A DNA stretch of 59,627 bases from RGIG3009 sp045541495 (GTDB lineage: Bacteria > Bacillota > Clostridia > Oscillospirales > Acutalibacteraceae): positions 1 through 59,627 of the forward strand of contig JAZQJE010000045.1 of assembly GCA_045541495.1 (NCBI GenBank), written 5' to 3'. Below the pieces are notes generated by a model, which saw nothing but the letters and a program-made list of their open reading frames with translations, did no database searches and had not been told where the DNA came from. This document shows, piece after piece, positions 7,474 through 15,575 of this stretch. The stretch's first letter is position 1. Each line of letters opens with the position of its first letter. Position numbers and translations under genes: made by a program.

Positions 7474-8747
7474 GCCTGTCCCTCCTTTGGTGCCAACAAA
7501 TACACGCTTCCCGGCGTGATCCGACGAGCGGCGGCAATGATATCGTCACGGGTGACGGCAGCGATCTCTCGCGCGGTGTCGGCGGGGGTCTTCATGGTGT
7601 CGGTGATGCCCTGCGCCACATACCACGCGCCCGCGGCCGATTGGGAGTCGTTTACGCCTTGAAAGGCTTGCAACATGACACGGCGGGCGTCTTCCATATC
7701 GTCGTCGGTGAAATCCCCCTGCCGCAGACGGTCGATCTGCCGAAGAATCTCCGTTTCGGTGCGGGAAACGTTGGCTTCCTCCACGCCGCTTTGCACGAAT
7801 ATAACGCCTTTCAAACGGTCGTATTGAGCCGAACAGTAATAGCACAGGCTCAATTTTTCCCGCACATGGCGCATGAGCAAACAGGTGGCCGTGCCGCCTA
7901 ACATGGCACACATCAACCGTGTGGCGGGAACGCGGGGGTCGTCGCCCGCGCAACCCGCTCGAAATCCCATTACCAGTTTGCACTGGTTGACATCCAGGCG
8001 TTCGGTTTGACGGCGCAGTTCCGGCATGACCACATCGGTCTTGGTGATACAAGGGACCGGACTTCGCCCTTCCACGGCGGCAAAGCCCTTTTGCAAGGCG
8101 GCTTCCACCTGCGGTAAGGCAGTTTCGTCCTGCATCACGATCTGCACGGTAGCTTCCCGCAAGGCCCGTTTCCACGCGGCGGTTACTTGTTCGGGGGTGA
8201 GGGCGGCAATGCGCTCCACCTGTCCGTACCGGCCGATACTGTAGGCTTCATCGGGGCACAAGAGTTGTTCGCCGCGGCGGCGGGCATAGGCACCTTTTTC
8301 GTTGATCTGGGCTTCCACCTCTTCTGCCAAACAACGGCGCTCCGTGGCCACGTCGGCGGCGCGAAACACCCCGTTTTCCAAAGCAGGGGAAAACAGCATA
8401 TCACATAGCAGTTGTCCGCAGGCGGCGGTGGGAGTCTCTCCCGACAGGGCGAAACGGTCGGCGGTACATTCGGCGGTGAGGATCAACGCCTGTGTTTCGC
8501 CGATGCGCGCCACGTCCCCGCTGACGGCGGCGCCATATAAGTGGTTTAACCGCCGTTGCAGAGCGGTGTAATCGGGGTAGCTTTCGCAGGCGCGGGTGAG
8601 CAAACGGGGCAGCAGGGCATATTCTTCCACCGTGTCTGCCGACAAGGGTAAAAATAACGCCACCGCGATTCGCGCGGTTTTAAAACGAGAGTCCGGCAAG
8701 GTGACGAGGCGTACACCATTACCGAGGATTTGATTGGTTGGGTTCAT
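7470..8747 (-). CDS. M16-family peptidase-like partner, YfmF/YmfF type (zinc motif absent)
   Basis: A 425-residue M16 homologue. In the region where the HxxEH motif should sit it reads LPRLLTRACESYPDY, so zinc ligands are missing and it is probably the non-catalytic half of a heterodimer with the downstream M16 protein. The C-terminal half keeps the MRHVREKLSLCYY segment that shapes the substrate chamber in M16 enzymes. The start was placed at the ATG at 8747, with GAGGAA upstream. A TATACT -10 box lies at 8781-8786 on the minus strand but the -35 is weak. This gene heads the run continuing through yfmH, lgt, folD and ttcA. Confidence 0.85.
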   Translation of the reverse strand: MNPTNQILGNGVRLVTLPDSRFKTARIAVALFLPLSADTVEEYALLPRLLTRACESYPDYTALQRRLNHLYGAAVSGDVARIGETQALILTAECTADRFALSGETPTAACGQLLCDMLFSPALENGVFRAADVATERRCLAEEVEAQINEKGAYARRRGEQLLCPDEAYSIGRYGQVERIAALTPEQVTAAWKRALREATVQIVMQDETALPQVEAALQKGFAAVEGRSPVPCITKTDVVMPELRRQTERLDVNQCKLVMGFRAGCAGDDPRVPATRLMCAMLGGTATCLLMRHVREKLSLCYYCSAQYDRLKGVIFVQSGVEEANVSRTETEILRQIDRLRQGDFTDDDMEDARRVMLQAFQGVNDSQSAAGAWYVAQGITDTMKTPADTAREIAAVTRDDIIAAARRITPGSVYLLAPKEGQA

Positions 8748-8832
8748 ATCCCCATTCCTCATTTCGGTTAATGATAACTCAGTATACCACATCTTGCCAT
8801 AAAAGTGTGACGGTTTTGTGATTTTTCTGATT

Positions 8833-10008
8833 TTATTCACTTCGTAAAGCTTCTACAGGACGAAGACGGGAGGCTTTATAGGCGGGATACACCCCGAACA
8901 CGCATCCCACCAACAGGGAAAAGCCCAAAAAGGCCGCAAAGGTGCCCACCGACACGTTGGCGGCAATGCCCATGGCCCGTAAGACTGCGGTGAGTGCCAA
9001 GGACGGCAACAGGCCCAACACACCGCCGCAGGCGGACAGGATGACCGATTCTGTTAAAAATTCCGATAGAATGCGTCCTTGGGTGGCGCCGATGGCTTTT
9101 TTGATACCGATCTCCCGCGTGCGTTCGCTGACCGAGGAAAGCATGATGGTCATGATCCCGATTCCCGACACCAACAATGAAATGCCGCTGAGTGCGGTGA
9201 GTATCAACGCCACCGCATCCACTACCGTGTCCAGCCGCGCTTTTTGGGTGGCTAAGTTGTCGGTGCGAAATAAGACGTTACCGTCGTACAAGCGGGATAA
9301 ACTCTGTTCGATCCGTTGTTGAGCACGGTCGGTGTCGTCGGTAGCGGTACGCACGGCGATCTGGTCAAAGGTGTCTTGTCCCGTAATATCCTGTACGGTG
9401 GTATAAGGCGCGTAGACCATGCCGGGGATAAACGAAGTAAGGTTTTGCAGTAAACTACTGCCCGTTTCGGTGACACCCACCACGGTGAGGGCATAGGTAT
9501 ACCCGCCTGTATTCACTTCCACCACTTTACCGATGATGTTACTGCGGCCGTAACTTTCCATGGCCACTGCTTCATCCAATACGCAGACTTTCGCCGCCGA
9601 TACCACATCTCCGTCGGAGATGAGGCGGCCATGTTTGAGGGACAGGGAAATCACTTGGTCAGCACCCGCGTCAATGCCGCACAAGACCGATTGTTTGGTG
9701 GAGGACAACAACGAAACATCGGCATATTCCACCGTTAACGGCATGGCGGAACGAACACAGGATAAACTGCGAATCATCGACAGGGCTTCCTTATTAAGGA
9801 TGGCCGTCGTACCGTCGGCGGCGGTGACAGAGACCCCGTTCATGCCCATGCTTTCCAATTCGCCGTCGATAACCACGCGGCCCGCCGCGCCCAGCACCGT
9901 GACCACCGACACCATCATGACTCCCACCGCGATCCCCACCACCGTGAGCCACGTGCGACTTCGTTTGCGAAACAGGTTTTTAAATGCGCCGCTTATCAGT
10001 TCACTCAT
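8833..10008 (-). CDS. FtsX/MacB-type ABC transporter permease
   Basis: A 391-residue membrane protein with one N-terminal transmembrane helix near residues 20-45, a long extracytoplasmic MacB-PCD-like domain, and three C-terminal helices from about residue 265. A TREIGIKKAIGATQGRIL segment lies in the cytoplasmic loop; this is the classic MacB/FtsX layout. Such permeases work with a membrane-fusion-like adaptor and a LolD/MacB-type ATPase to export peptides or lipids. The adaptor gene lies immediately upstream and overlaps by 8 bases, but no cognate ATPase is present on either side. Confidence 0.88.
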   Translation of the reverse strand: MSELISGAFKNLFRKRSRTWLTVVGIAVGVMMVSVVTVLGAAGRVVIDGELESMGMNGVSVTAADGTTAILNKEALSMIRSLSCVRSAMPLTVEYADVSLLSSTKQSVLCGIDAGADQVISLSLKHGRLISDGDVVSAAKVCVLDEAVAMESYGRSNIIGKVVEVNTGGYTYALTVVGVTETGSSLLQNLTSFIPGMVYAPYTTVQDITGQDTFDQIAVRTATDDTDRAQQRIEQSLSRLYDGNVLFRTDNLATQKARLDTVVDAVALILTALSGISLLVSGIGIMTIMLSSVSERTREIGIKKAIGATQGRILSEFLTESVILSACGGVLGLLPSLALTAVLRAMGIAANVSVGTFAAFLGFSLLVGCVFGVYPAYKASRLRPVEALRSE

Positions 10009-10933
10009 GGGCCAACACCATTGCCGTTTCCCCTTTCAACTGTTCGGGATCACGGACAAGACGATCCCCCGCCGATACCCCGGACACCGCCAACACCCCC
10101 GTCGCGCAGTCCCGCGCGCCTTCAATGACACGGCGGCGGGCGGTGCCGTCATCGGTACAGACATACACATATTCATTGCCCTCCTCATCTTGCGCCACAC
10201 AGTCATAGGGGATCAGCAACCCTTTTTCCACGGTGTCCACCACGATGGCAACGGTGGCACCCAGTCCCACCCGCAGGGAGTTGTCGATCTCGGTTTCGTT
10301 AAAGGCGATAACGGCATCCACCACGGTTTCGTTGACGGTGCCCACGTATTGTTGTCGAGCGGTATCGGACAGGGAAAGAAGCGTGCCATGATACAAAGGC
10401 TTTTCAAAGCCTACGCCCTTAATCTCCACCGCTTGTCCCGCTTTCACTTGTTGCAAATATTTTTCCCGTACCACGGCGGCGATCTGCAATTGTTTGCGAG
10501 GGGCGATCACCGCGCAGGGAACCGACGGGTCGGTGAGTTGCCCTTGCTTTACATTGACGGTGGTGACCGTTCCCGAAGCGGTGGCGGTCACGGTATGGGT
10601 GGTATCGGTGATGGTATCGGGAAGAGCGCTGCCCATTTGGGATAATACCGATTGGGTGGCGGTCACATCGACAGAAAAAAGCGGGTCGCCTTTCTCCACC
10701 TGTTGCCCGACGGTAACATACACGTCCCCCGCCACACAGGGAAGTTCAAAAAACACCTCGGTACTGTCTCCTTGCTGTACGCGGCCGGTGCAATCCACCG
10801 TTTGCCGCACCGTTTGTTCTTGTAAAGTAACGACCGATACCTCTACGGGTTTTGGTTGCTGCCATTCTTTTATACCGAATATTAAACCGATGCACAGTGC
10901 CGTCCCGATCATTAACAGGATATATTTTTTCAT
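10001..10933 (-). CDS. MacA/HlyD-like periplasmic adaptor subunit
   Basis: A 310-residue protein with an N-terminal membrane anchor (residues 3-22, KKYILLMIGTALCIGLIFGI). Lipoyl/barrel-sandwich halves follow (VTVGQQVEKGDPLFSVDV near 80 and ASGTVTTVNVKQGQLTD near 125), then beta-barrel and membrane-proximal domains. This matches Firmicute efflux adaptors that couple to MacB-type permeases. The start was moved to the ATG at 10933, with GGAGTGG upstream. No long alpha-helical hairpin is evident between the lipoyl halves, as usual in Gram-positive versions. Confidence 0.82.
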   Translation of the reverse strand: MKKYILLMIGTALCIGLIFGIKEWQQPKPVEVSVVTLQEQTVRQTVDCTGRVQQGDSTEVFFELPCVAGDVYVTVGQQVEKGDPLFSVDVTATQSVLSQMGSALPDTITDTTHTVTATASGTVTTVNVKQGQLTDPSVPCAVIAPRKQLQIAAVVREKYLQQVKAGQAVEIKGVGFEKPLYHGTLLSLSDTARQQYVGTVNETVVDAVIAFNETEIDNSLRVGLGATVAIVVDTVEKGLLIPYDCVAQDEEGNEYVYVCTDDGTARRRVIEGARDCATGVLAVSGVSAGDRLVRDPEQLKGETAMVLAHE

Positions 10934-11114
10934 CGATACCACTCCATTCGGTGTTAGTCTTTGACACAAGCGGAACAATATCCCCTGTTTTTTTTGGAAT
11001 AAAATTTTTACAGCGATTTATGACGATGTGACAACCCATCCGCACCACTCCCCCGCCGCCGCATACAATGAAGCATAGGCACTTTTGAAACCATTAAAGG
11101 AGGAATACGCAGGT

Positions 11115-11873
11115 ATGATCATCGATCTTCGGCAGGTCGCCCTGACGTATCAATCGCCGGACGGAGAAACGGAAGCTCTTCGTGACATTTCTTTTTGCAT
11201 GGAAGAGGGAGAATTTGTCAGTATCGTGGGCCCTTCCGGTTGCGGGAAATCCACGCTTCTCTCGGTGATCGCGGGTCTGGAACCGCCTTCATCTGGCACA
11301 GTGACGGTAGACGGTGAACCCGTGACGGCGCCGTCGCCGAAAGTGGGATTTATGCCGCAACGGGATCAGTTGTTTGAGTGGCGCACCATCTGGAGCAATG
11401 TGACCTTGGGGTTGCAGATCCGCCATCTGAACGACGCGGCTCATCAAGCCCATGTACAGGCGTTATTGGATCGGTATGAACTGACCGATTTTGCCCATAA
11501 ACGGCCGTCCCAGTTGTCGGGCGGTATGCGGCAACGCTGTGCGCTTATACGCACCTTGGCTACCGATCCGTGTATTCTGCTGTTGGATGAACCGTTCTCC
11601 GCCCTGGATTATCAAACGCGGCTTTCGGTTTCCGCCGATATTCACGATATCATCCGTCGGGAACACAAGACCGCTTTGCTGGTCACTCACGATATCGCCG
11701 AGGCGATCAGCTTATCCGATCGTATTCTTGTTTTATCTCAGCGCCCCGCCGTAATCTGCAACGTTCATGTGTTGGAGGAATTACGGGGGGTTGCCCCTTT
11801 GGAACGGCGGGACACGCCTTTGTTCCATACCGTTTTTAACGCTGTTTGGAAGGAGTTGAACGACGATGACTGA
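11115..11873 (+). CDS. NitT/TauT-type ABC transporter ATP-binding protein
   Basis: The ATPase of an importer of the nitrate/sulfonate/taurine/thiamine-precursor class. The 252-residue protein has Walker A GPSGCGKST near residue 40, a Q-loop, signature LSGGMRQR near 135, and Walker B CILLLDEPFSALD near 157. The ATG at 11115 was chosen because AAAGGAGG precedes it. It overlaps the permease gene by 8 bases. No TPP or other recognisable riboswitch was seen in the 180-base upstream region, so the substrate cannot be inferred from regulation. Confidence 0.92.
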   Translation: MIIDLRQVALTYQSPDGETEALRDISFCMEEGEFVSIVGPSGCGKSTLLSVIAGLEPPSSGTVTVDGEPVTAPSPKVGFMPQRDQLFEWRTIWSNVTLGLQIRHLNDAAHQAHVQALLDRYELTDFAHKRPSQLSGGMRQRCALIRTLATDPCILLLDEPFSALDYQTRLSVSADIHDIIRREHKTALLVTHDIAEAISLSDRILVLSQRPAVICNVHVLEELRGVAPLERRDTPLFHTVFNAVWKELNDDD

Positions 11874-12681
11874 ACCGACCCTTTCCGCGGCACGCAAACA
11901 GTATTTGCGCGCGCGCCGCCGCCGTTCGGTCTTCATTCAGACCATGCGCGTATTGTTACTGGTCGCCCTGTTCGGGTTGTGGGAGCTGGCCGCCCATTTA
12001 GAATGGATCGATCCCTTTATCGTCAGTTCCCCGTCCCGCGTGGTTGCCACCATCGGCAACATGTATGCAAACGGCGATCTTTGGATACATCTGGGCACAT
12101 CCTGTCTGGAAACCGTGGTAGGGTTTGTGTTGGGAACGGTACTGGGAACGGTCATCGCCATCTGTTTATGGTGGAGTGAGACACTCTCCCGCCTGTTGGA
12201 CCCCTATTTGGTGGTGCTTGGCGCGTTGCCCAAAACCGCACTGGGTCCTATTTTCATCGTATGGATCGGCGCGGGAACGGCCTCCATCATCGCCATGACT
12301 CTTGCGATCTCCTTGGTGGTCACCATTTTGGATATGCATGTGGGTTTTTTGTCTACCGACCCTCAAAAAATCCGTTTAATGCGCACCTTGGGGGCTACCC
12401 GACATCAGATCTTATGGAAATTGGTATTCCCCGCCAACTACGACACCTTATTTAACACCTTACGGGTCAACGTGGGGTTGTCGTGGGTCGGCGTGATCAT
12501 GGGGGAATTTTTGGTATCCAAAGCGGGGCTCGGCTATCTCATTGTTTACGGGTCACAGGTGTTCAACATGGACCTTGTTATGGCAACGGTATTCTTACTT
12601 GCCATTGCCGCAGTGGTCATGTATCAGGGCATTTTGTGGCTGGAGCATATCCTCAAAAAAACCTTAGGAGTGATCGTATGA
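11866..12681 (+). CDS. NitT/TauT-type ABC transporter permease
   Basis: A 271-residue inner-membrane permease with about six transmembrane helices and the cytoplasmic EAA loop (MRTLGATRHQILWKLVFPA near residue 168), which contacts the ATPase. It resembles SsuC/TauC/ThiX permeases. It is translationally coupled to both neighbours: 8-base overlap with the ATPase gene and ATGA overlap with the binding-protein gene. Confidence 0.92.
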   Translation: MTEPTLSAARKQYLRARRRRSVFIQTMRVLLLVALFGLWELAAHLEWIDPFIVSSPSRVVATIGNMYANGDLWIHLGTSCLETVVGFVLGTVLGTVIAICLWWSETLSRLLDPYLVVLGALPKTALGPIFIVWIGAGTASIIAMTLAISLVVTILDMHVGFLSTDPQKIRLMRTLGATRHQILWKLVFPANYDTLFNTLRVNVGLSWVGVIMGEFLVSKAGLGYLIVYGSQVFNMDLVMATVFLLAIAAVVMYQGILWLEHILKKTLGVIV

Positions 12682-13670
12682 AAAAACTCATTGCGTTTCT
12701 TGCGGCGGCGGTACTGGTGTTCGCCTGTGTGGGATGTACCCCGAAAAAGCAAGAAACCACCGTTATCCGCCTCAACGAAGTGACCCATTCGGTGTTTTAC
12801 GCCCCTCTGTATGCCGCCATGAGTTTGGGGTATTTTGAAGAGGTTGGACTTACCGTAGAATTGACCAACGGCGGCGGCGCCGACAAGGTCATGACCGCGG
12901 TACTTACGGGACAATCGGACATCGGTCTGGCAGGTCCCGAAGCCTGCATTTATGTGTATAACCAGGGAAAAGAGGATTATCCCTTGGTATTCGCTCAACT
13001 GACCAAACGGGACGGATCGTTCCTGTTCGGGCGCTCCGATGAAGCGTTTTCGTGGGAAAATCTACGGGGCAAGACCATCATCGGCGGCCGTGTGGGCGGC
13101 GTGCCCGAAATGACCTTGGAATATGTGATGAAGCAACACGGTGTCCTCCCTCATGTGGACGCCGTAGTCGACACCTCTGTCCAATTTAACATGATGGCGG
13201 GGGCGTTCACCGGCGGTAACGGGGATTATGTGACCTTGTTTGAACCCACCGCCACCGAACTGCAGAACGCGGGCAAGGGGTATATTCTCGCCTCCATGGG
13301 GCAGGAAAGCGGCGAAATTCCCTACACCGCCTTCTTCGCTTCTCAAAACTATATGGCGGAAAACAAAGACCTCATTCAGAAGTTCACCGATGTGATCGCC
13401 CGCGCCCAGCGGTTTGTGCGGGAAGCCAAACCCGAAGACATCGCCGAAGCGGTAGCCGACCAGTTTCCCGACACGGATATGGCGGTACTGACCACCGTGG
13501 CGAAACGGTATCAGGACTCCGACGTGTGGAACGATACCCCCGTTATGAAACGGGAAGCTTTGGAACGGTTGGAAGCGGTTATGGAAGAGGCGGGCGAACT
13601 GGCCCGCGAGGATTTCGTGGATTTTGATGAATTAGTCGACAACTCTTACGCCGAAAAAGCAAGTAAATAA
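12678..13670 (+). CDS. NMT1/THI5-like substrate-binding lipoprotein
   Basis: The extracellular receptor of the importer. The 330-residue protein begins with a lipoprotein signal: a KK pair, a hydrophobic core, then lipobox FACVGC with the modified Cys near residue 17. The mature part has the family pattern HSVFYAPLYAAMSLGYFEEVGLTVEL (described across residues 35-60) and GGGADKVMTAVLTGQSDIGL, found in binding proteins for sulfonates, nitrate, riboflavin or pyrimidine precursors. The ligand is unresolved. The ATG at 12678 overlaps the permease stop codon. Confidence 0.9.
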   Translation: MKKLIAFLAAAVLVFACVGCTPKKQETTVIRLNEVTHSVFYAPLYAAMSLGYFEEVGLTVELTNGGGADKVMTAVLTGQSDIGLAGPEACIYVYNQGKEDYPLVFAQLTKRDGSFLFGRSDEAFSWENLRGKTIIGGRVGGVPEMTLEYVMKQHGVLPHVDAVVDTSVQFNMMAGAFTGGNGDYVTLFEPTATELQNAGKGYILASMGQESGEIPYTAFFASQNYMAENKDLIQKFTDVIARAQRFVREAKPEDIAEAVADQFPDTDMAVLTTVAKRYQDSDVWNDTPVMKREALERLEAVMEEAGELAREDFVDFDELVDNSYAEKASK

Positions 13671-13672
13671 AG

Positions 13673-13716
13673 AAAACCGAGCAAGTCTGCAAAAGCAAAC
13701 TTGCTCGGTTTTGTTT
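13673..13716 (+). terminator. Rho-independent terminator of the ABC importer operon
   Basis: A 14-base perfect stem (AAAACCGAGCAAGT / ACTTGCTCGGTTTT) with a 12-base loop, followed by GTTT, starts three bases after the binding-protein stop codon. Confidence 0.85.
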
Positions 13717-13728
13717 AGGGAATGTTCC

Positions 13729-13840
13729 CACCCCATCACCGCCCTACGGGCGGAGCTTTTTCTCCCGAAACGGGCCCCTTTTGTCGTTTCGCGACATTTC
13801 CCCCGCCAAGCGGGGGGATCTACCTCAAGGAGAAGCCTTT
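13729..13840. repeat. Candidate interspersed intergenic repeat with several hairpins
   Basis: This non-coding stretch carries consecutive palindromes (CCGCCC TAC GGGCGG, GTCG TTTC GCGAC, CCCCCG CCAAG CGGGGG) and ends in CTCAAGGAGAAGCCTT. That end resembles the CTCAAGG...GGCTT end of a second element at 18350-18403. The arrangement matches palindromic repeats scattered in Oscillospirales genomes; assignment is from memory of such repeats. Confidence 0.5.
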
Positions 13841-13853
13841 TTATGGCATGTGA

Positions 13854-14801
13854 TCAGACAATCCGATTAAGGGTGTTGCCGTTATTAAACGAACGGATGT
13901 TGTCGCAGATCACCGACAAACAACGACGGCGGGACTGGGCGGCGCCCCACGCCATGTGAGGAGTAAAACACACGTTATCCCGCTCTAACAAACGGGAGAA
14001 CGGGTGATCGGTGCCGAACGGTTCGACACTGTACACGTCCACGCCGAGGCCGCCCAATTTGCCGCTCTCTACGGCTTTTGTCACGGCTTCTTCGTCGGTG
14101 ACGGCGCCTCGCGCCACGTTGATGAGTATCGCCCCCTCTTTCATCAAAGACAGGCGTTGTTCGTTGATCAAATGACGGGTCTCGTCGGTGAGGGGCACGT
14201 GCAATGATACGATATCCGATTGCGCACAGAGGGTATCCATATCCACTTGTTCAAAGCGGTCCTCGGGTTTACGGCGGCACATGAGTACCCGACAGCCCAA
14301 GGCTTTCGCAATTTCGGCTACTCGTGTCCCGATACTGCCACCCCCCACGACACCCCATGTCATCCCCGCAATTTCATGGTACACAGGAGTTAAGCGGTTG
14401 GCGATACCGCCGCGAGTATAGTCGCCGCTGTGGACAATGTTGCGATATTCGGTAAGATGGGTACACAGGGACAGTGCCATAGACACCGCCACCTGCGCCA
14501 CGCTGTCACTGGAATAGGCGGGAACATTGCACAGAGCAATACCCTTTTCTCGGCAATAGTCCAAGTCGATGGGGTCATATCCCGTGGCCGCCACACAAAT
14601 GAGCCGCAGTCTATTCGCCCCTTGCAGCGTATCCTTGTTCATTTTGAGTTTGTTCACAACCGCCACGTCTACGTCTTTAAGACGATCTGCCATTTGGTCG
14701 GGAGTGGTGGTGCGATAAACGAACACCGTCCCAAATTCTTTAAGAGGGAACAGATCCAGATCGTCGCCCAGTGTTCCCGCATCTAATACGGCGATATTCA
14801 T
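13854..14801 (-). CDS. D-2-hydroxyacid dehydrogenase (glycerate/phosphoglycerate dehydrogenase family)
   Basis: A 315-residue NAD-dependent oxidoreductase acting on a D-2-hydroxy or 2-oxo acid. It shows the Rossmann motif VVGGGSIG near residue 152, DIVSLHVPLTDETRHLI, LINVARGAVTDEEA with the substrate-binding Arg near 230, a catalytic Glu region (SVEPF), and the catalytic His in PHMAWGA near 283. The start has GGAGGTACTGT upstream and overlaps the thioesterase stop by 4 bases. Substrate preference (hydroxypyruvate, lactate or other) cannot be decided here. Confidence 0.9.
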   Translation of the reverse strand: MNIAVLDAGTLGDDLDLFPLKEFGTVFVYRTTTPDQMADRLKDVDVAVVNKLKMNKDTLQGANRLRLICVAATGYDPIDLDYCREKGIALCNVPAYSSDSVAQVAVSMALSLCTHLTEYRNIVHSGDYTRGGIANRLTPVYHEIAGMTWGVVGGGSIGTRVAEIAKALGCRVLMCRRKPEDRFEQVDMDTLCAQSDIVSLHVPLTDETRHLINEQRLSLMKEGAILINVARGAVTDEEAVTKAVESGKLGGLGVDVYSVEPFGTDHPFSRLLERDNVCFTPHMAWGAAQSRRRCLSVICDNIRSFNNGNTLNRIV

Positions 14802-15526
14802 ACAGTACCTCCTATGGGTTCCACGGTAATAAGCGCCCGCACATTGAGGCTGCCGTCGCTACGGCGGGTTTCAAATACGTGGGTGTTGCCGTTATCGGCT
14901 TCGCCGTGGTAAATGGTGAGAGTTTCGCCCAGTTTGGCTTCCGTCACATAATGAATCTGTACGCCCGCGACACGCCGATCGTTTATGTGAGGAATGTGGT
15001 TACACAGCCAATCGGGGTAGCGGGTGTTGTTAAGGTGTCCGTTACAATCCACATCTTCATACTGTACCGTGCGGGTCGCCACCTCGGCGAGAGGGACACG
15101 GGGCATGACAAAACGGGGCGACAACGGTAACGGGTCGTTATGGGAATAATGCAGGTCGGCTTCGTCCACCCGTACCAATGTTCCGTTTTGAATATTGACC
15201 AATGCCCATGTTGCCACCGCTTCGGCGATCAGGTCGTCTCCTCTCCACAATTGATAACTGCGCCCGAAGGACACGCCCCGCTCGGCGCACGCCCAAGTGC
15301 GGGCGGTGACCTGTTCGTACTCGTATAACGGGCGGTACAATTGCAAGTTTACCCGACTGAGGATAAAGGCATAGCCTTTTTCAAACAACTCCCGATAGGA
15401 CGGGCCTTCGGCGAGCATTTGGTGTACCGCCGCTTCCTGCAAATATCGCAAAACGGCGGCGGGACGTACCAAGGAATTGTATCCCGCGTCGGTGGAAAAG
15501 ACTTGGAAAGTTTTTTCAAACGCCAT
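14798..15526 (-). CDS. Acyl-ACP thioesterase (FatA/FatB family)
   Basis: A 242-residue double-hotdog thioesterase that releases fatty acids from acyl carrier protein. The second hotdog domain contains DVDCNGHLNNTRYPDWLC near residue 168, matching the conserved D/N/H catalytic region of FatA/FatB enzymes; the first hotdog spans about residues 1-130. Bacterial members set chain length of released acids. It is coupled to the downstream dehydrogenase by a 4-base overlap and preceded by AAAGGAGA. A hairpin separates it from valS. Confidence 0.92.
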   Translation of the reverse strand: MAFEKTFQVFSTDAGYNSLVRPAAVLRYLQEAAVHQMLAEGPSYRELFEKGYAFILSRVNLQLYRPLYEYEQVTARTWACAERGVSFGRSYQLWRGDDLIAEAVATWALVNIQNGTLVRVDEADLHYSHNDPLPLSPRFVMPRVPLAEVATRTVQYEDVDCNGHLNNTRYPDWLCNHIPHINDRRVAGVQIHYVTEAKLGETLTIYHGEADNGNTHVFETRRSDGSLNVRALITVEPIGGTV

Positions 15527-15546
15527 GGTATTCTCCTTTATGTGAA

Positions 15547-15570
15547 AGAGCCGCCTTGTAGGGCGGCTCT
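15547..15570 (-). terminator. Weak terminator or attenuator hairpin after valS
   Basis: AGAGCCGCC / GGCGGCTCT forms a 9-base stem with a 6-base loop six bases past the valS stop. The following T-tract is short (CTCTTTCAC), so some readthrough into the thioesterase gene is likely. Confidence 0.5.
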
Positions 15571-15575
15571 CCTGT

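Noticed and set aside
10934..11114. Possible TPP or other riboswitch before the NitT/TauT importer.
   Set aside because: No conserved TPP core (CTGAGA, ACCTGATCTGG-like) or comparable structure is seen; the region only shows scattered T-runs and a TACAAT with no matching -35.
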